The translations under genes were made by a program, and so were the position numbers. Shown here one piece after another: positions 8,210-16,697 of a stretch of 64,000 nucleotides of DNA; the stretch's first letter is position 1; each line of letters opens with the position of its first letter. A model generated the notes under the pieces. That model saw only the letters and a list, made by a program, of their open reading frames with translations, was not told the DNA's origin and did no database searches. Source of the stretch: Feifania hominis (lineage in GTDB: Bacteria; Bacillota; Clostridia; Oscillospirales; Feifaniaceae); assembly GCF_014384765.1 (NCBI RefSeq), contig NZ_JACRSP010000002.1:310001-374000 (forward strand). The letters run 5' to 3'.

Positions 8210-9475
8210 ATGGACATCTGTCTCATTGCCAAAACAGGCAGCGGCCTCTCGGCCGCTGCCATTGAAGACGCCCTGCTGCAGTCGCTGCGCGGGCGTTCGC
8301 TCTCCCACGTTCTGATTATTCCGCCCGATATCACACGGCGCCACTCCAACGCGGGGCTGATTACCAATCTGCTCTATCATCATCTTACGCAGAGCGGCTG
8401 TGAGGTCGACATTATGCCCGCGCTCGGCACCCACACCCCGATGACCGCCGCCGAGATGGATGAGATGTACGGTGACATCCCACACGAGCGCTTTCTTGTG
8501 CACAACTGGCGTACCGATGTGTGCAAAGTCGGCAGTGTCCCCTCCTCGTTCGTCTCGGAGATCTCCGAGGGTCTGTGCAGCGGAGACATTGCCGTGGAGA
8601 TCAACCGTCGGCTTCTCGACGCGAAGTACGAGCTGATTCTCTCCGTGGGCCAGGTGGTTCCCCACGAAATTGTCGGCATGGCAAATCACTCAAAGAATCT
8701 GTTCGTCGGCGTCGGCGGCAGCGAGATGATCAACAAAAGCCACATTCTCGGCGCCGTCTATGGAATGGAGCGCATCATGGGCCGTGACCGTACACCCGTA
8801 CGCAGACTTTTTGACTATGCGCTCGAGCATTGCCTTGACAGTCTCCCCGTTTGCTACATTCTCACCGTCTGCACCGCCGACGGCGACGACATCCACACCC
8901 ACGGCCTGTTCATCGGCGAGGGGCGCGGCGTATTTGAGAGCGCCGTTGCTCTCGCCGAGCAAAAAAACATCATCTTTGTCGAACACGGCATCAAAAAGTG
9001 CGTGGTCTACCTCGATCCCGGTGAATTTCACAGCACCTGGCTCGGCAACAAATCAGTCTACCGTACGCGCATGGCCATCGCCGACGGCGGAGAGCTGCTG
9101 GTTCTGGCCCCCGGTGTGCGCCAGTTCGGGGAGGACGCCGAAAACGACCGGCTCATCCGCAAATACGGCTACTGCGGGCGCGAGCGCATACTGAAACAGA
9201 TGGAAAACTCCGATCTCAGCGAAAATCTCAGTGCCGCCGCCCATCTGATCCACGGCTCTTCGGACGGACGCTTTCACATCACCTATGCCGTGCAGAACAT
9301 CACCCGGCGGGAGGTGGAGAGCGTCGGCTACGGATCGGCGGACTACAACGAGACAGTGCAACGTTACGACCCCGCCGCTCTCACCTATGGTTTCAACACC
9401 CTGCCCGACGGGGAGGAGATCTTCTACATTCCAAATCCGGCGCTCGGCCTGTGGATCAATCGCGAGGCATTCTGA
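8210..9475 (+). CDS. LarA-family nickel-dependent 2-hydroxyacid racemase/epimerase
   Basis: A 421-residue member of the lactate racemase (LarA) superfamily, which uses a nickel-pincer nucleotide to invert the alpha carbon of 2-hydroxyacids. The N-terminal DITRR (residues 40-44) and GTHTPMT (His75) match family motifs. His152, Lys162 and His178 have the same 10- and 16-residue spacing as His174, Lys184 and His200 of Lactiplantibacillus LarA, so the cofactor and metal ligands look intact. The superfamily includes racemases of lactate, malate, phenyllactate and hydroxyglutarate and a D-gluconate 2-epimerase. Being paired with gnd makes a sugar acid the best guess (inference). The cofactor genes larB, larC and larE are not in the window. 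Confidence 0.85.
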   Translation: MDICLIAKTGSGLSAAAIEDALLQSLRGRSLSHVLIIPPDITRRHSNAGLITNLLYHHLTQSGCEVDIMPALGTHTPMTAAEMDEMYGDIPHERFLVHNWRTDVCKVGSVPSSFVSEISEGLCSGDIAVEINRRLLDAKYELILSVGQVVPHEIVGMANHSKNLFVGVGGSEMINKSHILGAVYGMERIMGRDRTPVRRLFDYALEHCLDSLPVCYILTVCTADGDDIHTHGLFIGEGRGVFESAVALAEQKNIIFVEHGIKKCVVYLDPGEFHSTWLGNKSVYRTRMAIADGGELLVLAPGVRQFGEDAENDRLIRKYGYCGRERILKQMENSDLSENLSAAAHLIHGSSDGRFHITYAVQNITRREVESVGYGSADYNETVQRYDPAALTYGFNTLPDGEEIFYIPNPALGLWINREAF

Positions 9476-9493
9476 CCCCCGACCCACCAACTG

Positions 9494-9522
9494 TTGAATT
9501 CTCCCATAATTTCCTTTATAAT
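9494..9522 (+). promoter_or_regulatory. Sigma-A promoter of the gntR gene
   Basis: The -35 TTGAAT (9494-9499), a 17-bp spacer and a perfect -10 TATAAT (9517-9522) lie just after the larA-like stop. The regulator can therefore be made independently of gnd-larA. The 19-bp operator box is absent here, so autoregulation by that box is not expected. Confidence 0.75.
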
Positions 9523-9552
9523 ACTCAGTGACAAGGGTGAGGTGGGTGTATC

Positions 9553-10176
9553 ATGCAAATCAATACCGACAGCGTCAGCAAACAGATTTACAGCCTGATC
9601 CGTCAGGATATTTTAAGCCGGAAACTCAAGCCCGGCGATAAGATTGACACGCGCGGCATCGCCGAGGCAAACGGCGTGAGCGTCATGCCGGTGCGAAACG
9701 CGCTGCAACAGCTTACGACCAACGGGCTCGTGGTCAACCGCGAGCGAGTCGGCTTTTTTGTCAGAAAATACAGTGTTCAAGAGGTCAAGCAGATCATTGA
9801 TGTTCGCAAAATGTTTGAGCTTTACTGCATCACCAATTTTTTTGACCGCATTGATCTTGGGGCTGCGGCTTCTCTTCTGGATCTGCTCGAGAGCACTGAC
9901 AACCGTGCAACGCTCGAACTGCTCGACAGCAAGATTCACAAACTGTTGGTCTACGCCTCTGAGAATAAGTTTCTCATCGACGAGTACGAGCATATGGACG
10001 CGCTGTTCAGCATCGGCATCTACGGCGGGAAGCACGTCAATACCATGGCCGCCAAAAGGGAACACATCGACATCCTCAAAGCCATTCTCGCCGGTGACCG
10101 GGAAGCCGCCGGAAAGCATCTGTTTTCTCATTTGGAGAGAGCTCAAATCGAGATTATCGAAGTTGTTGAGGAATAA
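9553..10176 (+). CDS. FadR-subfamily GntR transcriptional regulator
   Basis: A 207-residue regulator. The N-terminal winged helix-turn-helix spans about residues 8-75: KQIYSLIRQDILSRKLKPGDKI, then the recognition-helix region GVSVMPVRNALQQL. It is followed by an all-helical FCD ligand domain (about 80-200) with conserved Asp and His positions (VRKMFELYC, KIHKLLVYA, EHIDILKAI, HLFSHLERA). FCD domains bind organic and sugar acids, often with a metal ion. The gene follows larA and has its own promoter; it probably controls both divergent operons through the twin operators at 6480 and 6714. Activator or repressor is not proven, but the box position downstream of each -10 favours repression relieved by a ligand. 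Confidence 0.92.
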   Translation: MQINTDSVSKQIYSLIRQDILSRKLKPGDKIDTRGIAEANGVSVMPVRNALQQLTTNGLVVNRERVGFFVRKYSVQEVKQIIDVRKMFELYCITNFFDRIDLGAAASLLDLLESTDNRATLELLDSKIHKLLVYASENKFLIDEYEHMDALFSIGIYGGKHVNTMAAKREHIDILKAILAGDREAAGKHLFSHLERAQIEIIEVVEE

Positions 10177-10209
10177 AAAAGAGCGAGTGGAACATCCACA
10201 CGCTCTTTT
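10177..10209. terminator. Bidirectional terminator, gntR / ppa
   Basis: A hairpin of AAGAGCG-a-GTGGA paired with TCCAC-a-CGCTCTT sits directly after the gntR stop. A T-run follows on the plus strand and an A-run precedes it, so it can end both convergent transcripts. Confidence 0.85.
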
Positions 10210-10215
10210 CTTTTT

Positions 10216-10755
10216 TTATTCGGCAAACTGAAGCCGGTAGTTCTCGAGCGCCTGCTCAATGACCGCCACTGCCGACTCAAGGCCTCTGACTTCATCAACG
10301 GCCGTCTCTTTGTTTTCGAGCGCCTTATAGACCTTGAAGAAGTGGCGCATCTCCTCGAAGATGTGCTTTGGCAGCTCGCTGATGTCTGTGTAGCCGTTGT
10401 ACATGGGGTCGCCAAACGGAATGGCAATGATCTTTTCGTCGTTTCGGCCGTTGTCAATCATGGTCATCACCCCAATGGGGTAGCACTTGATCAGCGTCAG
10501 CGGCACCACCGATTCCGAACAGAGCACCAGCACATCAAGCGGGTCATAGTCGTCGGCGTAGGTGCGCGGAATAAAGCCGTAGTTTGACGGGTAGTGCGTG
10601 GACGTATACAGAATACGATCCATCTTCAAGAGCCCCGTCTGTTTGTCGAGCTCATATTTGACCTTGCTGCCCTTTGGAATCTCAATGACGCATTCAAAGC
10701 ACTCCGGGCTCACGCGCTCCGGTTCAATGTCGTGCCAGATATTCAATGTCCTCAC
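10216..10755 (-). CDS. ppa: Inorganic pyrophosphatase (family I, soluble)
   Basis: A 179-residue family I PPase that hydrolyses PPi to two phosphates and pulls biosynthetic reactions forward. Visible motifs are [12 protein letters not shown] (substrate contact), [11 protein letters not shown] and the acidic metal cluster [11 protein letters not shown] near residues 67-77. The start is a GTG (10753-10755) with AGAGGA upstream; no closer ATG keeps the N-terminal NIWHDI segment. The gene stands alone between a shared terminator and a hairpin. Confidence 0.95.
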   Translation of the reverse strand: MRTLNIWHDIEPERVSPECFECVIEIPKGSKVKYELDKQTGLLKMDRILYTSTHYPSNYGFIPRTYADDYDPLDVLVLCSESVVPLTLIKCYPIGVMTMIDNGRNDEKIIAIPFGDPMYNGYTDISELPKHIFEEMRHFFKVYKALENKETAVDEVRGLESAVAVIEQALENYRLQFAE

Positions 10756-10780
10756 CTCTCATTTCCTCTCATCTTACCGA

Positions 10781-10812
10781 AAAAGCCCACGGCCGTCAAG
10801 CCGAGGGCTTTT
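10781..10812 (-). terminator. Terminator of the thioredoxin-fold gene
   Basis: Arms AAAAGCCC (10781-10788) and GGGCTTTT (10805-10812) enclose an inner CGGC/GCCG pair and a six-base loop. A T-run follows on the leftward strand. Confidence 0.7.
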
Positions 10813-10820
10813 CTCTTTTG

Positions 10821-11258
10821 TCATTTCAGCCGCATCTCAAGGATGTTTCGCAGCACATACTCCTCCACGATGCCGGTCTGGTACCAGAGCTCCCCGCCGT
10901 CTGCCCCGTAGAGGACAAAGAGCGGCAGCACATCCACCGAATGGTAGATGCTGTATTTTGCAATCTCGGATGCGTGCTCGTTGTTCTGCGCGAAGAGCTG
11001 CCGCACGGTGAGCCGGCCCTCAAACTCCGACTGGATGCTGTTTAAAATGGGGATGGTGTACTCCGACGCCTGACCATCGTCCATGATGCACACGAGCACC
11101 GGCCCGCCGGTCTCATTCTCATAGACCACAACCGGTCTTGCAATGAGTGTGACAATCAGCGCAACAATGAGCAGCACCGCCGCAATGGCGCAGAGCAGCA
11201 GCAGCTTTTTGGGATTTCTGGGCAGCAGGCTCTGCCGCCTTAAAAAAGACAGATCCAT
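10821..11258 (-). CDS. Membrane-anchored thioredoxin-fold-like protein without CxxC
   Basis: A 145-residue protein: a basic N-terminus (residues 1-18), one TM helix (about 19-41), then an extracytoplasmic domain. The domain pattern (VLVCIMDD, a helix, then VLPLFVLYGADGGELW) resembles a thioredoxin fold with the cis-proline at Pro112 and the following beta hairpin. The active-site CxxC is missing: only a single Cys57 is present, at the end of the first strand. It may therefore be a structural or binding protein instead of a redox enzyme. The start has AAAGGAGA six bases upstream. Its promoter is a perfect sigma-A consensus with a palindrome in the spacer. Fold assignment is by pattern only. 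Confidence 0.6.
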   Translation of the reverse strand: MDLSFLRRQSLLPRNPKKLLLLCAIAAVLLIVALIVTLIARPVVVYENETGGPVLVCIMDDGQASEYTIPILNSIQSEFEGRLTVRQLFAQNNEHASEIAKYSIYHSVDVLPLFVLYGADGGELWYQTGIVEEYVLRNILEMRLK

Positions 11259-11320
11259 AGGGGTTCTCCTTTGAAAGGGCTATGTGTAACTTTCACAAAA
11301 CCCTGTGTCAGCTTTCTGTC

Positions 11321-11349
11321 ATTATAAACAACACCACCGGTGTTGTCAA
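11321..11349 (-). promoter_or_regulatory. Perfect consensus promoter of the thioredoxin-fold gene
   Basis: On the minus strand TTGACA (11344-11349), exactly 17 bp, then TATAAT (11321-11326). The -35 overlaps the stop codon of the upstream xre gene. Such a promoter would be strong unless repressed. Confidence 0.85.
11328..11346. promoter_or_regulatory. Dyad in the promoter spacer (operator or short terminator)
   Basis: ACAACACC and GGTGTTGT form a perfect 8-bp inverted repeat around three bases. It fills nearly the whole spacer between -35 and -10. It could be a repressor operator, or it could double as a weak terminator for the xre gene, since TTTATAAT follows leftward. Confidence 0.6.
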
Positions 11350-11639
11350 TCTCTGCTCTCCCCGGCAGTACGCAGATCCTCGATGAGCAGCCGCAGATGT
11401 GAGACCGCCTCCCGCGGCAGGCCGCTCACGTCGATGTACTCGCCCTGCTCCATTCCGAGCAGGTAATCCGTCGACACAGCAAAAACAGCCGCAATCTTTG
11501 TCAGCATTTCGACCGACGGCTGTATGTTGTCGTTTTCCCAGTTCGAGACGCTCTGTTTTGTCACACCGAGTCGCCGGGCAAGCTCGACCTGGCTCATTTT
11601 GCGGAGCTGGCGAAGTTCCCTGATTCGTTGATTCAGCAT
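11346..11639 (-). CDS. XRE-family helix-turn-helix transcriptional regulator
   Basis: A 97-residue Cro/CI-type regulator. The HTH spans about residues 5-60 (IRELRQLRKMSQVELARRLGV, then TKQSVSNWEND as recognition helix), followed by the usual STDYLLG turn and a short helical tail that probably dimerises. It is divergent from the DUF2752/TM2 pair. Two near-identical palindromes in the shared upstream region (11667 and 11701) are probable binding sites, which implies autoregulation plus control of the divergent pair. Confidence 0.88.
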   Translation of the reverse strand: MLNQRIRELRQLRKMSQVELARRLGVTKQSVSNWENDNIQPSVEMLTKIAAVFAVSTDYLLGMEQGEYIDVSGLPREAVSHLRLLIEDLRTAGESRD

Positions 11640-11666
11640 GGTAACCTCGGATATAGAAATTTAGCA

Positions 11667-11678
11667 ATACTATTGTAT
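11667..11678. promoter_or_regulatory. Putative XRE operator 1
   Basis: ATACTATTGTAT has the form ATAC-n4-GTAT. It lies 28 bases upstream of the xre start and resembles site 2 at 11 of 12 positions. Confidence 0.55.
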
Positions 11679-11700
11679 TCTTTTACTTGACTATATAAAA

Positions 11701-11712
11701 ATACTATGGTAT
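11701..11712. promoter_or_regulatory. Putative XRE operator 2
   Basis: ATACTATGGTAT has the same ATAC-n4-GTAT form, 34 bases from site 1 (about three helical turns). It overlaps the spacer and -10 of a candidate rightward promoter (TTGACT at 11687-11692, TATCTT at 11710-11715). Confidence 0.55.
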
Positions 11713-11764
11713 CTTGATATTGTACTTTTTATCAAATTTCAGCTCCGGTGGAATAGAGGCGACC

Positions 11765-12085
11765 ATGCTTTTCACGCGCAAAACACTTGCAACACACTTG
11801 GTTTTTCTTCTTTTGTTTGCCTTTCTGTTCTGGTGGGGCTGCCCGTTCAATCGCCTGTTTGGGTTCACCTGTCCGGGGTGCGGGCTCTCCCGCGCGTGGA
11901 TTAGTTTTCTTCGCGGCGATTGGCGGCTCGCTTTCAAAAGCCATCTTCTTTTTTTGCCTGCGCCGGTCGTTGTATTTCTCTTTGCGCATCGCGACACTCT
12001 CTTTCGCCGCTGCCAAAAAACAATGGATTGTATTTTCATCTTCTTTGCCGTTTTACTCGCCGCCTATCACCTGCTGCGCGGCTGA
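11765..12085 (+). CDS. DUF2752 membrane protein
   Basis: A 106-residue protein with three hydrophobic segments (about 8-24, 55-73 and 85-103). It carries the family hallmark CPGCGLSRAW near residue 36, where two Cys sit between the first TM and an amphipathic region. DUF2752 proteins are of unknown function and are often next to TM2-domain genes, as here. The ATG at 11765 is chosen; an upstream in-frame TTG (11714) would start inside the promoter region. The ribosome binding site is weak (GAGGCG). Confidence 0.8.
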   Translation: MLFTRKTLATHLVFLLLFAFLFWWGCPFNRLFGFTCPGCGLSRAWISFLRGDWRLAFKSHLLFLPAPVVVFLFAHRDTLFRRCQKTMDCIFIFFAVLLAAYHLLRG

Positions 12086-12114
12086 GTGAAAAGATAAAAA
12101 CAGGGGGTAACCAA

Positions 12115-12450
12115 ATGACGCAGGACAAAGTGGACATGTACATCATGTCAAATCAGAAGTATCTTCCGGCAGAAAAAATCGTCTTCCTCAAACAGAAGCT
12201 CCTCGAAGCGGACGAGGCAAAGTTCTCTCTGGTCTCCGCGGTGGAGTTCAAAGATCCCACCACGCTGCTTCTCGTCTCCATCTTTCTCGGCGGGCTCGGC
12301 ATCGACCGGTTTATGCTCGGTGAGACCGGCATGGGAATCTTGAAGCTGCTGACGGCGGGCCTGTGCGGCATTCTGACCATCATTGACTGGTTTTCCGTTC
12401 AGAAAAAAGCAAAGGAACGAAATTACAACAATCTCATGCTCGTTCTGTAA
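12115..12450 (+). CDS. TM2-domain membrane protein
   Basis: A 111-residue protein with a helical N-terminus (residues 1-40) and a C-terminal TM2 domain of two TM helices joined by a short loop (KDPTTLLLVSIFLGGLGIDRF, then GILKLLTAGLCGILTIIDW). The DRF motif between helices is the TM2 hallmark. GGGGGT lies upstream of the ATG. It follows the DUF2752 gene by 29 bases and is probably co-transcribed under XRE control. The function of bacterial TM2 proteins is unknown. Confidence 0.85.
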   Translation: MTQDKVDMYIMSNQKYLPAEKIVFLKQKLLEADEAKFSLVSAVEFKDPTTLLLVSIFLGGLGIDRFMLGETGMGILKLLTAGLCGILTIIDWFSVQKKAKERNYNNLMLVL

Positions 12451-12470
12451 CAGCGCTCACAGCAAAACAA

Positions 12471-12519
12471 AACAGGGTCGGAAGTTTTCAGCATATGGCT
12501 GAAAACCTCCGGCCCTGTT
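12471..12519. terminator. Convergent terminator, TM2 gene / V-ATPase operon
   Basis: A long hairpin: AACAGGG-CGGA-GTTTTCAGC pairs with GCTGAAAAC-TCCG-CCCTGTT with a few mismatches and an ATATG-type loop. It lies between two convergent transcripts and can serve both. Confidence 0.75.
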
Positions 12520-12539
12520 CATTCCTATCGCAACACACT

Positions 12540-13205
12540 TTAGAACATCTCGCCGTTTTGGCGCTGTTCAATCGCCTGTTCGAGCATCATATCCTTGACC
12601 TTCATCAGTCTGGTCAGATTGCCGCGCTCGTTCTCATCGAGCTTCATGGTGATGTATTTGATGGTCTCCTGCAGATTCGGAATCATGACATACTCAAGGG
12701 CGTTTACCCGCCGGCGGGTCTTCTCAATCTCATCGGCGAGCAGCTGGCAGGCCTTCTCCATCTGCGCAAGCTCCAAAAGCGTCGGCAGAAGCTGCTGAAG
12801 CCCCTCCACCGCCGCGTCCAGTTCCCCCGAGGTAAAGGCGAGGCCATAGGGGTAGATGTCGGATTCGTCGCTTTGCATCTTGAAGTCGAACTGGGGCACA
12901 TTGACGCTCATAATGTTGCGTCGCCCCACCTCGATGGAGACGCTCTGCTTGGGGCACATGAGGCTCTCCTCCATGCCCTCGGGCGTCATGACCGCGGCGG
13001 CGACCGTGAAACTGCCGTGCACCGCCATCATGCGCTGTTCGACCTCAAGGCGCAGCGCTTTGTTTCTCCTGACCAGCTCAAGAAACTGCTTCATCAGCTC
13101 ATCGCGCTTGTCCTTGAGAAGCTTGTGGCCGCGTTTGGCGGTCTGCAGGCGCTTTTTGAGCCGGGTGAGCTCCATTCTGGTCGGGTTGACGTTCATTCTA
13201 GCCAT
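12540..13205 (-). CDS. atpD: V-type ATPase subunit D (central stalk)
   Basis: A 221-residue protein with long N- and C-terminal helices ([11 protein letters not shown] near residue 10, and the final 60 residues) that form the rotor shaft inside the A3B3 head. The N-terminal NVNPTRMEL segment is the family signature. It is the last gene of the operon, ten bases after atpB, and is followed by the convergent terminator. Confidence 0.95.
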   Translation of the reverse strand: MARMNVNPTRMELTRLKKRLQTAKRGHKLLKDKRDELMKQFLELVRRNKALRLEVEQRMMAVHGSFTVAAAVMTPEGMEESLMCPKQSVSIEVGRRNIMSVNVPQFDFKMQSDESDIYPYGLAFTSGELDAAVEGLQQLLPTLLELAQMEKACQLLADEIEKTRRRVNALEYVMIPNLQETIKYITMKLDENERGNLTRLMKVKDMMLEQAIEQRQNGEMF

Positions 13206-13215
13206 TCACGCCACC

Positions 13216-14598
13216 TCAATCTTCGGCCGGGTAGTACTGCTCGATCATCTCGGGCTTGATGCGCTTGAGCTCGCTCTTCGGCAGCATGCCCAGAAGCTTC
13301 CAGCCGAGGTCGAGCGTCTGCTCGATGCTGCGGTCGGTCTCATAGCCCTGTGAGACATACTCGCGCTCAAAGGCGTCGGCAAAGGCCGCATACTTTTTGT
13401 CGATCTCGGTCAGCGCCGCCTCGCCGAGAATGGTCATGAGCTCTTTCGACTCCTTGCCGCGTGCGTATGAGGCAAAGAGCTGGTTCATGGTGTTGGCGTG
13501 ATCCTCGCGGGTCTTGCCCTCACCGATTCCCTTGTCCTTGAGACGCGACAGAGACGGCAGCACGTCGATCGGCGGAATGACGTTTTTGCGGTAGAGCTCA
13601 CGCGAGAGGATGATCTGCCCCTCGGTGATGTAGCCGGTCAGGTCGGGGATCGGATGGGTCTTGTCGTCCTCGGGCATGGTCAGAATCGGGATCATCGTAA
13701 TCGATCCCTCCCGGCCGAGCACGCGCCCCGCGCGCTCGTACATACCCGCAAGGTCCGTGTAGAGATAGCCGGGGTAACCGCGGCGGCCCGGAACCTCCTT
13801 GCGCGCGGCCGATACCTCGCGCAGCGCCTCAGCGTAGTTTGTGATATCGGTGAGAATGACCAGCACATGCATGTTCTTTTCAAACGCCAGATACTCCGCT
13901 GCGGTCAGCGCCATACGCGGGGTGCTGATGCGCTCAATGGCAGGGTCGGAGGCGAGGTTGACAAAGAGCACCGTGCGGTCGATCGCACCGGTCTTGATAA
14001 AGTCGGTGATGAAGAAATCGGCCTCTTCAAAGGTGATGCCGATGGCCGCGAAGACGACCGCGAAATTCTGGTCATTGCCGCGCACTTTCGCTTGGCGCGC
14101 AATCTGCGCCGCGAGATCGGCGTGGGGCAGGCCGGAACCCGAGAAAATCGGCAGCTTCTGGCCGCGCACGAGGGTGTTGAGCCCGTCGATGGCCGAGACG
14201 CCGGTCTGAATAAACTCCGACGGGTAGTTTCTCGCCGCCGGGTTGATCGGCAGACCGTTGATGTCGATGCGATCCTCTGCGATGATGGCGGGGCCTCCGT
14301 CAATGGGGTTTCCCATGCCGTCGAAGACGCGCCCGAGCATGTCGCCCGAGACTGCGAGCTCCAGGCTGTGACCCAGAAAACGCACCTTGGAGGAGGACAG
14401 GTTGATGCCCGCCGAGCTGTCGAACAGCTGTACAAGGGCGTTGGAGCCGTTGACCTCGAGCACCTTACAGCGGCGGACTTCGCCGTTTGAAAGCTCAATC
14501 TCGCCAAGCTCGTTGTAGGTGACGCCCTCGACATTCTGGACCAGCATCAGCGGGCCCGCGACTTCCTGAATGGTACGGTATTCTCTCGGCATGCTCAC
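13216..14598 (-). CDS. atpB: V-type ATPase subunit B (regulatory head subunit)
   Basis: A 460-residue nucleotide-binding-fold subunit. As expected for B it lacks a proper Walker A (SGSGLPH at the loop position) and keeps the family blocks [19 protein letters not shown] and [15 protein letters not shown]. It alternates with subunit A in the catalytic hexamer. It overlaps the end of atpA by four bases (ATGA), giving coupled synthesis in equal amounts. Confidence 0.96.
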   Translation of the reverse strand: MSMPREYRTIQEVAGPLMLVQNVEGVTYNELGEIELSNGEVRRCKVLEVNGSNALVQLFDSSAGINLSSSKVRFLGHSLELAVSGDMLGRVFDGMGNPIDGGPAIIAEDRIDINGLPINPAARNYPSEFIQTGVSAIDGLNTLVRGQKLPIFSGSGLPHADLAAQIARQAKVRGNDQNFAVVFAAIGITFEEADFFITDFIKTGAIDRTVLFVNLASDPAIERISTPRMALTAAEYLAFEKNMHVLVILTDITNYAEALREVSAARKEVPGRRGYPGYLYTDLAGMYERAGRVLGREGSITMIPILTMPEDDKTHPIPDLTGYITEGQIILSRELYRKNVIPPIDVLPSLSRLKDKGIGEGKTREDHANTMNQLFASYARGKESKELMTILGEAALTEIDKKYAAFADAFEREYVSQGYETDRSIEQTLDLGWKLLGMLPKSELKRIKPEMIEQYYPAED

Positions 14599-16361
14599 CC
14601 CTCCTTTGCGACAAGGTCCGCAACGCTCTGCTCGAGCTCCTGCTGCACCTTGTTGTAGTAGTCGTCCATATCGGCCTCGGTGACCGACTTGGCGCGGGAG
14701 ATCATCTCACGCACCGGCAGCTCAAAGAGCTTGCCCATGTCGGCGCCCGCCGCGAGAGCGCGCTTGCCCTCGGCGTAATAGCTGAGCACCATCTTCAGCA
14801 GCTTCACCTGCTTCTGGTGCGAGGCGTGCGCGTCGTTGTCATCAAAGGCGTTCTGCTGCAGATAGTCCTCGCGGATGCTGCGCGCCACCTCGAGCACCAG
14901 GCGGTCCGAGGGGGAGAGCGCGTCCACGCCGACCAGGCGCACAATCTCGTCGAGTTCCGACTCCTGCTGCAGCAGCGCCATCGCCTCGGCGCGCAGCTTC
15001 ATCCAATCCTCGTCGACATGCTTGTTCATCCACCAGCCGAGTGTGTCGGCATACAGCGAGTAGCTCGTCAGCCAGTTGATCGCCGGGAAGTGGCGCCGGT
15101 AGGCGAGCGATGAGTCGAGACCCCAGTAGACCTTGACGATGCGAAGCGTCGCCTGAGAGACCGGCTCCGAGATGTCGCCGCCGGGCGGCGAGACTGCGCC
15201 GATGGCGGTCAGCGAGCCAATGCGCTCGTCGGAGCCGAGGCACTGCACCCGGCCGGCACGCTCGTAGAACTGCGCAAGGCGCGAGGTCAGATAGGCGGGA
15301 TAGCCCTCTTCGCCGGGCATCTCCTCAAGGCGGCCCGACATCTCGCGCAGCGCCTCAGCCCAGCGGGAGGTCGAGTCGGCCATGATGGCGACCGAGTAGC
15401 CCATGTCGCGGAAGTACTCCGCAATGGTGATTCCCGTGTAGATGGAGGCCTCGCGCGCCGCGACAGGCATATCGGAGGTGTTCGCGATGAGCACCGTGCG
15501 CTTCATGAGGCTCTCGCCGGTCTTCGGGTCCTTGAGCTCCGGGAACTCGCGCAGAACGTCGGTCATCTCATTGCCGCGCTCACCGCAGCCGATGTAGACC
15601 ACGACGTCCACATCCGACCACTTCGCCAGCTGGTGCTGCACAACGGTCTTACCGCTGCCGAAAGGCCCGGGAATGGCGGCTGTGCCGCCCTTTGCCACCG
15701 GGAAAAAGGTGTCGATAATGCGCTGGCCGGTGATCATCGGAGCCGCGACCGACAGCTTCTGCTTAATCGGCCGCGCGCGGCGCACGGGGCAGCGCTGCAT
15801 CATGCAGACCTCATGCTGCTCCCCCGCCGCATCCCGGACAACGGCCACCGTGTCAACGATGGTGAAGCTGCCCGACTTGATCTCGGTAATCTCCCCCTCA
15901 ATGCCGACGGGGACCATGATCTTGTGCAGAATGACGATGGTCTCCTGCACGGTGCCGATCACATCGCCCGGCACCACCCGATCGCCGACCTTGACCGTCG
16001 GTGTGAAGTCCCACTTCTTCTCGTGGTCGAGCGCCGTCACGTCGATGCCCCTTGTGATGTTGGAGCCGACCATGCTGCGAATGACCTCAAGCGGGCGCTC
16101 AATTCCGTCAAAAATGCCCTCGATCAGGCCGGGGCCGAGCTCGACCGACAGCGGCGCGCCGGTTGAGACAACCTCGTCGCCCGGGCCGAGGCCCGCGGTC
16201 TCCTCATAGACCTGAACCGAAGCTCTGTCGCCTCTCATCTCAATGACCTCGCCAATCAGCTTCTGGCGGCCGACACGCACAACGTCAAACATGTTGGCGT
16301 CTCTCATGCCCTCGGCGACGACCAGCGGTCCCGAAACTTTTACGATCTTTCCCTCGCTCAT
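14595..16361 (-). CDS. atpA: V-type ATPase catalytic subunit A
   Basis: A 588-residue catalytic subunit, the full family length including the extra non-homologous region (about 115-190). Walker A GPFGSGKT is at residues 232-239; the GYPAYL and [12 protein letters not shown] blocks follow. It hydrolyses or makes ATP at the A/B interfaces. It is preceded by atpF with a 15-base gap. Confidence 0.97.
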   Translation of the reverse strand: MSEGKIVKVSGPLVVAEGMRDANMFDVVRVGRQKLIGEVIEMRGDRASVQVYEETAGLGPGDEVVSTGAPLSVELGPGLIEGIFDGIERPLEVIRSMVGSNITRGIDVTALDHEKKWDFTPTVKVGDRVVPGDVIGTVQETIVILHKIMVPVGIEGEITEIKSGSFTIVDTVAVVRDAAGEQHEVCMMQRCPVRRARPIKQKLSVAAPMITGQRIIDTFFPVAKGGTAAIPGPFGSGKTVVQHQLAKWSDVDVVVYIGCGERGNEMTDVLREFPELKDPKTGESLMKRTVLIANTSDMPVAAREASIYTGITIAEYFRDMGYSVAIMADSTSRWAEALREMSGRLEEMPGEEGYPAYLTSRLAQFYERAGRVQCLGSDERIGSLTAIGAVSPPGGDISEPVSQATLRIVKVYWGLDSSLAYRRHFPAINWLTSYSLYADTLGWWMNKHVDEDWMKLRAEAMALLQQESELDEIVRLVGVDALSPSDRLVLEVARSIREDYLQQNAFDDNDAHASHQKQVKLLKMVLSYYAEGKRALAAGADMGKLFELPVREMISRAKSVTEADMDDYYNKVQQELEQSVADLVAKEG

Positions 16362-16376
16362 TGATTCACCGTCTTT

Positions 16377-16697
16377 CTAATCTCTAAATAGGATATCGGC
16401 GCCTACGGCCCGTTCCACCGATTTTTTCACATTGTTCACGCCGTAGCCGAGCGGTCCGTTCTTCCCCGGAATCAGAATGATTGCCGGCGTCTCACGGTCC
16501 TTGTAGTAGTCAATCAGATCAAAGTTGTCGCGCGCCGCGTCCTCTGTGATGTAGACCACGGCATACTGTTCCATCCATTTGCGGTCGGTCAGGCGCCTGG
16601 AGGTCTCGAGTGTGCTCGAAACCTCGCAGATATCGAGCCCCAGCGCCGAGAAGCCGAGAACGCTCTCACGGTCGCCGATGACGCAGATCTTATACAT
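16377..16697 (-). CDS. atpF: V-type ATPase subunit F (central stalk)
   Basis: A 106-residue Rossmann-like subunit that binds subunit D in the rotor. It starts YKICVIGDRESVLGFSALGLD, the usual F-subunit opening, and contains YITEDAA and LIPGKNGPLGYG. It overlaps atpC by eight bases. Confidence 0.93.
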   Translation of the reverse strand: MYKICVIGDRESVLGFSALGLDICEVSSTLETSRRLTDRKWMEQYAVVYITEDAARDNFDLIDYYKDRETPAIILIPGKNGPLGYGVNNVKKSVERAVGADILFRD

